Source: Gaiella occulta (GTDB lineage Bacteria > Actinomycetota > Thermoleophilia > Gaiellales > Gaiellaceae). Taken from it: a stretch of DNA of 64,000 nt. Location of the stretch: the NCBI RefSeq assembly GCF_003351045.1, contig NZ_QQZY01000007.1, positions 62,001-126,000 of the forward strand. The letters are read 5' to 3'. The stretch's first letter is position 1. Every line of letters begins with the position of its first letter. Of the stretch, positions 59,729 to 64,000 are shown in pieces. The notes under the pieces were generated by a model. It was given only the letters and a program-made list of their open reading frames with translations. It made no database searches and was not told the origin of the DNA. Position numbers and translations under genes: made by a program.

Positions 59729-60319
59729 ATGGACGACATGTTGGAGGTCCTGCCCCGGCGCCAGACTGCCATCCTGCTCGCCGCCGCCCTGCTCGTGCTC
59801 GCGCTCGTCGGGAAGCGGCTGGCATCGCAGGGCTCGGCCCGTGCGCCGGCGCCTGCGGCGACGCTGGCGCCGACGGGGAGCGGGGCGGCGGGCGCAGCGC
59901 CGGCGCCCCGGATCGTCGTCGACGTCGTCGGCGCCGTGCGCCGCGCCGGCGTCTACCGCCTGCCCGATGGCTCGCGCGTCCTCGACGCCGTGCGGCGCGC
60001 TGGCGGGCCGACGCGCCGGGCGCAGATCGCCCTCGTCAACCTCGCGGCGCCGCTCGCGGACGGCCAGCAGGTCGTCGTGCCCGCGCGTGGCGTGCCGGGG
60101 GCGGCGGGCGGCGCCGGCGCCGCCGCGGCAAAGGTGAGCCTGGCGAGCGCCACGGTCGACGATCTCGACGCGCTGCCCGGGATCGGGCCGGTGACGGCCC
60201 AGAAGATCGTCGACTGGCGCCAGGGGCATGGGCCGTTCCGCTCCGTCGAGGATCTCGACGCCGTCCCGGGCGTCGGCCCCGCCCGCATCGAGCAGCTCCG
60301 CGACCTCGTGACGCCGTGA
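59729..60319 (+). CDS. comEA: Competence DNA receptor ComEA
   Basis: 196 residues. A single N-terminal membrane anchor ('QTAILLAAALLVLALVGKRL') is followed by an Ala/Pro linker and a SLBB-like domain ('RIVVDVVGAVRRAGVYRLPDGSRVLDAVRRAGG'). The C-terminus has two helix-hairpin-helix motifs ('LDALPGIGPVTAQKIVDWRQGHGPFRSVEDLDAVPGVGPARIEQLRDLV'). It binds double-stranded DNA outside the membrane and hands it to ComEC, encoded next. The stop overlaps the comEC start by 4 bp. Confidence 0.93.
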   Translation: MDDMLEVLPRRQTAILLAAALLVLALVGKRLASQGSARAPAPAATLAPTGSGAAGAAPAPRIVVDVVGAVRRAGVYRLPDGSRVLDAVRRAGGPTRRAQIALVNLAAPLADGQQVVVPARGVPGAAGGAGAAAAKVSLASATVDDLDALPGIGPVTAQKIVDWRQGHGPFRSVEDLDAVPGVGPARIEQLRDLVTP

Positions 60320-62619
60320 GCCGCGCGCGTGCCGCCCTCGAGCTCGTCTGGCCGACCGCGCTCGTCGTGGCCGCATGCACGGGACTCGCGGCCGCCAACT
60401 GGCTGCGGCCGCCGGCGCCGCTGCTCGCAATCGCCGGTTGCGCAGGCATTGCGCTCGTGCTCGCGCTCGACGGGCCGTGGCGTCTCGCCGCCGTCGCATC
60501 CGGCCTCGCCGTTCTCGGCCTCTGGTGGGGGTCGGCGCGGGTCGAGGCGCTCGACCGCAGCCTGCTCGCCGGGCACGTGGACGAGTTCGAGCAGACGCGT
60601 GTCGTCGTGACCGGGCCTCCCTCGCGTACACCGCACGCCGTACGAGCGACGGCGGAGGTGCTCCGCTTCGGCGGCTCGACGGTGCGCGAGCGTGTGCTGC
60701 TGGAGCTGCCGGCTGGCCGGGCGCCGCCCCAGGGCGCCGTGCTCGAGCTGCGAGCGCGGCCGGTCGCCCCGCGAGGGCCCGAGACCGGATTCGACGAGCG
60801 CGGCTGGCTTGCGCGCAGGGGCATCCACGTTGTCCTGCGCGGCGGCGGCCGCTTCACCGTCGTCGGCCGGCGGGGCGGGATCGGAGGCGTCGGCGACCGG
60901 CTGCGCGCGGAGATCGCGGAGGCCCTGGCGCTCGGTGCGAGCGGCGAGCGGCGTGCGCTGCTCGCAGGCGTCGTGCTCGGCGCCGACGAGGGGCTCGACC
61001 CCGCGCTGCGCGACGCGTTCAAGGCCTCCGGCCTCTACCACCTCCTCGCCGTCTCGGGGCAGAACGTCGTCTTCATCGCCTTCGGCGTGCTCGGGCTCGC
61101 CTACGTCGCCGGTCTCCCGCGGGCGTTGGGGCATGTGCTCGCGATCGCGGCGGTGCTCTCCTACGCGCTCGCCGTCGGGTGGCAGCCGTCGGTGGTGCGG
61201 GCGGCCGTCGCGGGCTGCGTCGCCTCGCTCGCGTGGCTCGTCTCACGGCCGAGCGAGCGCTGGCATGCGCTCGCGCTCGGGGCGCTCGCCCTGCTGGCGT
61301 GGACGCCGCGCTCCCTGCTGGAGCCGGGCTTCCAGCTCTCGTTCGCGGCCGTCGCCGCGATCCTGGTCACGCTGCCGTCGCTGCGTCGTCTCCACGCAGG
61401 CTGGCCGCTTCCGTGGCAGCTGGTCGAGGTCGTCGGCGTCTCGGGCGCCTGCGGCCTGGCGACGGCGCCGATCCTGTGGCTCCAGTTCGGCACCATCCCC
61501 GTCTGGACGGTGCCCGCGAACGCCCTGGCCGAGCCGGCGATGCCGCCGCTCCTCGGGCTGGGGCTCGCGGCCGCTCTCGTGGCACCGCTGCTCCCGCCCG
61601 CGGCCGCGGCGCTCTCGTGGCTCGCCGGCGCCTGCGCCGCCTGGATCGCGTTCTCGGCGAGGCTGATCGCGGGCCTGCCGTACGCACAGACGACCTCGCC
61701 GCTCGTGTTCGCGCTCCCCGCGGCGCTCGTCGCCGCAACCGCGGCGCTGCGCCGGCTGCCCCCGTACCGGCGGCGGCGCGCCGCCGCCGCCGCGCTCGCG
61801 CTCGCCGTGCTCGCCGCCGCCGCCTGGTGGGCGGCGCACCCGCCCCCGCGATGGCATCCACCGGCAGGCCTGCGTGCCACCTTCCTCGACGTCGGCCAGG
61901 GAGACGGCATCGTGCTCGAGGTGCCGGAAGGGGCGGTGCTCGTGGACGCCGGCCCGCCCGAGGCCAGGGTCGACCGGCAGCTGCGACGGATGGGGCTGCG
62001 CTCGCTCGCAGCCGTCGTCATCACGCATCCGCATCGCGACCATGCGGGCGGCGCGGCCGCGGTCGTGCGCGCGTTGACGGTGCGCGCCATGCTCGACCCA
62101 CTCCAGCCGGGAGACTGGCCCGAGGATGCCGCCGCGCGCCGCGCTGCCCGCATGCGGCATACCGAAGTCGTCGCCGCCCGCAGGGGGCGCGAATACCGGC
62201 TCGGACGACTCCGCCTGCGCATCCTGTGGCCGGACGGCGGCGGTCTCGCCGGCCAGAACCCGCATGACCACGCCGCGGTGGTGCTCGCGAGCTACGGCTC
62301 GACGGATCTGCTGCTCACGGCTGATGCCGAGTCGCCTGTCACCGCGCGGCTGCCGCTGCGCGCGGTCGAGGTGCTCAAGGTCGCCCATCACGGCTCGTCC
62401 GACCCGGGCCTCGCCGAAGAGCTACGGACGCTGCGGCCGCGAGTCGCCGTGATTTCCGTCGGCCGGGGCAACGACTACGGCCACCCGCGCGGCGACACGC
62501 TGGCGGCGCTCGCCGCCGTGCCCGGCCTGCGCGTATACCGCACCGACGAGCACGGCCGCGTCGTGGTGGAGTCGGACGGGCGCACCATCGCCGTCCGCGC
62601 CGCTCGTGGAGTACCGTAG
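60316..62619 (+). CDS. comEC: Competence DNA channel ComEC/Rec2
   Basis: 767 residues. An N-terminal membrane and OB-like region is followed by the Competence domain with many helices ('DAFKASGLYHLLAVSGQNVVFIAFGVLGLAYVAGLPR'). A C-terminal metallo-beta-lactamase-like domain has 'LDVGQGDGIVLEVPEGAVLVDAG', HPHRDHAGG (HxHxDH metal site) and 'LKVAHHGSSDPG'. It transports single-stranded DNA into the cell, and the lactamase part may degrade the other strand. The GTG start overlaps comEA. The tail is close to holA (6 bp). Confidence 0.93.
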   Translation: MSRARAALELVWPTALVVAACTGLAAANWLRPPAPLLAIAGCAGIALVLALDGPWRLAAVASGLAVLGLWWGSARVEALDRSLLAGHVDEFEQTRVVVTGPPSRTPHAVRATAEVLRFGGSTVRERVLLELPAGRAPPQGAVLELRARPVAPRGPETGFDERGWLARRGIHVVLRGGGRFTVVGRRGGIGGVGDRLRAEIAEALALGASGERRALLAGVVLGADEGLDPALRDAFKASGLYHLLAVSGQNVVFIAFGVLGLAYVAGLPRALGHVLAIAAVLSYALAVGWQPSVVRAAVAGCVASLAWLVSRPSERWHALALGALALLAWTPRSLLEPGFQLSFAAVAAILVTLPSLRRLHAGWPLPWQLVEVVGVSGACGLATAPILWLQFGTIPVWTVPANALAEPAMPPLLGLGLAAALVAPLLPPAAAALSWLAGACAAWIAFSARLIAGLPYAQTTSPLVFALPAALVAATAALRRLPPYRRRRAAAAALALAVLAAAAWWAAHPPPRWHPPAGLRATFLDVGQGDGIVLEVPEGAVLVDAGPPEARVDRQLRRMGLRSLAAVVITHPHRDHAGGAAAVVRALTVRAMLDPLQPGDWPEDAAARRAARMRHTEVVAARRGREYRLGRLRLRILWPDGGGLAGQNPHDHAAVVLASYGSTDLLLTADAESPVTARLPLRAVEVLKVAHHGSSDPGLAEELRTLRPRVAVISVGRGNDYGHPRGDTLAALAAVPGLRVYRTDEHGRVVVESDGRTIAVRAARGVP

Positions 62620-62625
62620 GCCGCG

Positions 62626-63633
62626 ATGGCCGAGTCGCACGCCCTCAAGCCCGTGTACCTGATCAACGGCAGCGACCGGCCTAAGATCGAGACGGCCGTG
62701 CAGCGCCTCCGGCGTCATTTCGACCCGCAGTCGGTCGACCTCGTGTCGGCGCAGGAGATGAGCGGCGCCGACGTCGTCGACCTCTGCAACGCCGGGAGCC
62801 TGTTCGGCGACAGGAGGCTCGTCGTCGTCGACCGCGTGGACGGCCGCCGCAACGCCGACGACCGGCTCGTGCAGGCGTGGAAGGCCGCCGACATTGCGGC
62901 GATCAGCGCGTATCTCGCCTCGCCGGCGCCCGCGACGACCCTCGCGCTGCTGTCGGAGGCGCTGAAGAAGGATGCTCCGCTCGTCAAGGCGGTGGCGAAG
63001 GCGGGGCAGGTGCTCGAGTACAGCCACGCGAGGAGGCAGATCGCCGGCTGGGTGGCGGAGCGCTTCCGTGCTGCGGGCGTCCGCGCGGACACCGACGCGT
63101 GCGTGGCCCTCGTGCAGCTCGTCGGCGACCGCGATCTGCACGCGCTCGCAACCGAGATCGACAAGGTCGCCACCTGGGCCGGGGGCGAGCCGGTCGGGCA
63201 GCGCGAGATCGAGCTTCTCGTCGCCCCCCGGCAGGAGACCCCGATCTTCCAGCTCACCGACGCCTGGGCGCAACGGGAGACGGGACGGGTGCTCTCCATC
63301 TCGGAGATGCTGTTCGAGCGGGGGGAGGCCGCGCCACGGCTCGCCGGCGCGATCGCGGGGCACCTGTCGAAGCTGCGCCAGCTGAAGCGCCTGGGCGGCG
63401 CGGGCCTCTCGGCGCGGGATGCGGCGGCGAGGCTGAGGATGCACCCCTTCTACGGCGAGAAGCTCGCCCGGCAGGCGGAGGGGTTCTCGGAGGAGGAGCT
63501 CGATCGCGCGACGGTACGGCTCTCCGAGCTCGATCTCGCGCTCAAGGGCGGCAGCCGGCTTGCGCCTGACCTCGAGCTGCAGCGGGCGCTCGTCGACGTG
63601 AGCCGGGAGCCGGGCAGGTTGCCGGGCTCGTGA
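62626..63633 (+). CDS. holA: DNA polymerase III, delta subunit
   Basis: 335 residues. 'KPVYLINGSDRPKIETAVQRLRRHFDP' opens the clamp-loader fold. 'GSLFGDRRLVVVDRVDGRR', 'KAGQVLEYSHARRQIAGWVAERFRAAGVRADTDACVALVQLVGDRDLHALATEIDKVATWAGG' and the C-terminal 'MHPFYGEKLARQAEGFSEEELDRATVRLSELDLALKGG' are typical of HolA. It opens the sliding clamp in the clamp loader. It follows comEC by 6 bp. The 165-bp element begins 10 bp after its stop. Confidence 0.92.
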   Translation: MAESHALKPVYLINGSDRPKIETAVQRLRRHFDPQSVDLVSAQEMSGADVVDLCNAGSLFGDRRLVVVDRVDGRRNADDRLVQAWKAADIAAISAYLASPAPATTLALLSEALKKDAPLVKAVAKAGQVLEYSHARRQIAGWVAERFRAAGVRADTDACVALVQLVGDRDLHALATEIDKVATWAGGEPVGQREIELLVAPRQETPIFQLTDAWAQRETGRVLSISEMLFERGEAAPRLAGAIAGHLSKLRQLKRLGGAGLSARDAAARLRMHPFYGEKLARQAEGFSEEELDRATVRLSELDLALKGGSRLAPDLELQRALVDVSREPGRLPGS

Positions 63634-63642
63634 CGACGGCTG

Positions 63643-63807
63643 CTAGTGCGCCGTCTCCGAACGTTCGACCCGGAACGGGCGTGCGAAGCGCGCCCCTTCA
63701 GGATCGTGTCGCCCGGCTGCGCAGCAGCCGGGCGACACGCAGCAAGCATCGAGCGCGGCGTCTCGCAACAAGACTTTCCGGTGGAATGGTGCGAGACGCC
63801 GCACTAG
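63643..63807 (-). repeat. 165-bp inverted-repeat element, copy 2 (MITE-like/structured)
   Basis: This is the reverse-orientation copy of 47591-47755, the same 165 bp long, with 12 substitutions and no gaps. It is bounded by perfect CTAG at both ends (63643-63646, 63804-63807) with terminal repeats CTAGTGCGSCGTCTC. The central stem here is 16 bp (63705-63720 with 63724-63739). An A-T pair of copy 1 is G-C here (63706 with 63738), so pairing is kept. It lies between convergent holA and rpsT, and its CTAG holds the rpsT stop codon. It is probably usable as a bidirectional terminator. Confidence 0.92.
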
Positions 63808-64000
63808 GCGCCGGCGACGAGCCGGGCGGCCTGCGACTTGCGGCGGCCCGCGGTGTTCTTGTGAATAGCGCCCCTGGACGCCGCCTTGTCGACCATGCGC
63901 ACGAGCTTCAGGTGCTCGGTCGCGATCGCGTCGGCGTCGCCGGCGGCGACTGCCGCCTCGAGGCGCTTCGCGAGCGTCTTGATCGTCGAGCGGTAGCGCA
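63804..64000 (-). CDS. rpsT: Ribosomal protein S20 (bS20), C-terminal part
   Basis: The right edge cuts the gene; about 64 codons remain: 'RYRSTIKTLAKRLEAAVAAGDADAIATEHLKLVRMVDKAASRGAIHKNTAGRRKSQAARLVAGA'. The 'KAASRGAIHKNTAGRRKSQAARL' end is unmistakable for S20, a primary 16S rRNA binder of the small subunit. It is encoded convergent to holA, as in many actinobacteria. The stop TAG is inside the terminal CTAG of the repeat element. Confidence 0.95.
   Translation of the reverse strand, partial: RYRSTIKTLAKRLEAAVAAGDADAIATEHLKLVRMVDKAASRGAIHKNTAGRRKSQAARLVAGA

Noticed and set aside
1-64000. tRNA, rRNA or prophage genes
   Set aside because: No tRNA-like T-arm consensus with a matching acceptor stem, no rRNA sequence and no integrase or phage structural genes were recognised on either strand.

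Overview
The window is chromosomal DNA from a very GC-rich bacterium. Gene content and style point to Actinomycetota, most likely class Thermoleophilia (Gaiellales/Solirubrobacterales-like); this is inference. The indications are a fused CofG-CofH F420 synthase (FbiC) together with LLM-type and PPOX-type F420-linked oxidoreductases, abundant GTG starts, 4-bp ATGA/GTGA gene overlaps, several starts lying 6-9 nt behind a TANNNT -10 box (leaderless mRNAs), many acyl-CoA and amino-acid/polyamine catabolism genes, and the order leuS-comEA-comEC-holA-rpsT. I saw no tRNA, rRNA, CRISPR array or prophage.

Layout. 1-6370: end of a GntR regulator, a covalent-FAD dimethylglycine/sarcosine dehydrogenase-like enzyme, a Nudix/winged-helix NrtR-like regulator diverging from a BMP-type lipoprotein across an imperfect palindrome, an F420/PPOX enzyme, and a MoaD-like sulfur carrier coupled to an Asp-box beta-propeller protein. 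6434-15205: a polyamine/amino-acid module made of a saccharopine-dehydrogenase-like enzyme, an aminoaldehyde dehydrogenase, an Lrp regulator, PotA-D-B-C and a class III aminotransferase. 15262-22529: a GAF-GGDEF-EAL signalling protein, a MacB/FtsX-type ABC exporter and an ACT-malic enzyme. 22526-29619: a CoA transferase, a DedA protein, a YyaL-type thioredoxin-fold protein, oligoendopeptidase F and an orphan branched-chain amino-acid binding protein. 29685-40148: lipid and xenobiotic catabolism, with a broken histidine phosphatase, DUF6285, an APH-type kinase, an LLM oxidoreductase and an acyl-CoA dehydrogenase, then an SDR, a quinone reductase, a crotonase, an acyl-CoA ligase and a paired acyl-CoA dehydrogenase set. 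40428-45116: a complete Liv transporter. 45231-47594: fbiC. 48025-54814: histidine biosynthesis (hisA diverging from a YerC/TrpR-like regulator, then hisG-hisD-hisC/B fusion-hisH-hisF-hisIE). 54818-64000: a methyltransferase, lysA, leuS with an attenuator-like leader, comEA, comEC, holA and the end of rpsT.

The least expected structures are these. (1) A 165-bp element present twice in inverted orientation (47591-47755 and 63643-63807), with 15-bp terminal inverted repeats starting in CTAG and three internal hairpins. One hairpin shows a compensatory base change between the copies, and in both copies the end CTAG contains the stop codon of the abutting gene. (2) A leuS leader with a six-codon ORF holding tandem rare Leu codons followed by an intrinsic terminator. 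(3) A HisC-HisB gene fusion. (4) A compact divergent his operator next to a YerC/HisR-type regulator. (5) Three gene remnants, one of which carries two frame-compensating internal deletions.

All functional names come from reading translated motifs by eye. No database search was run.
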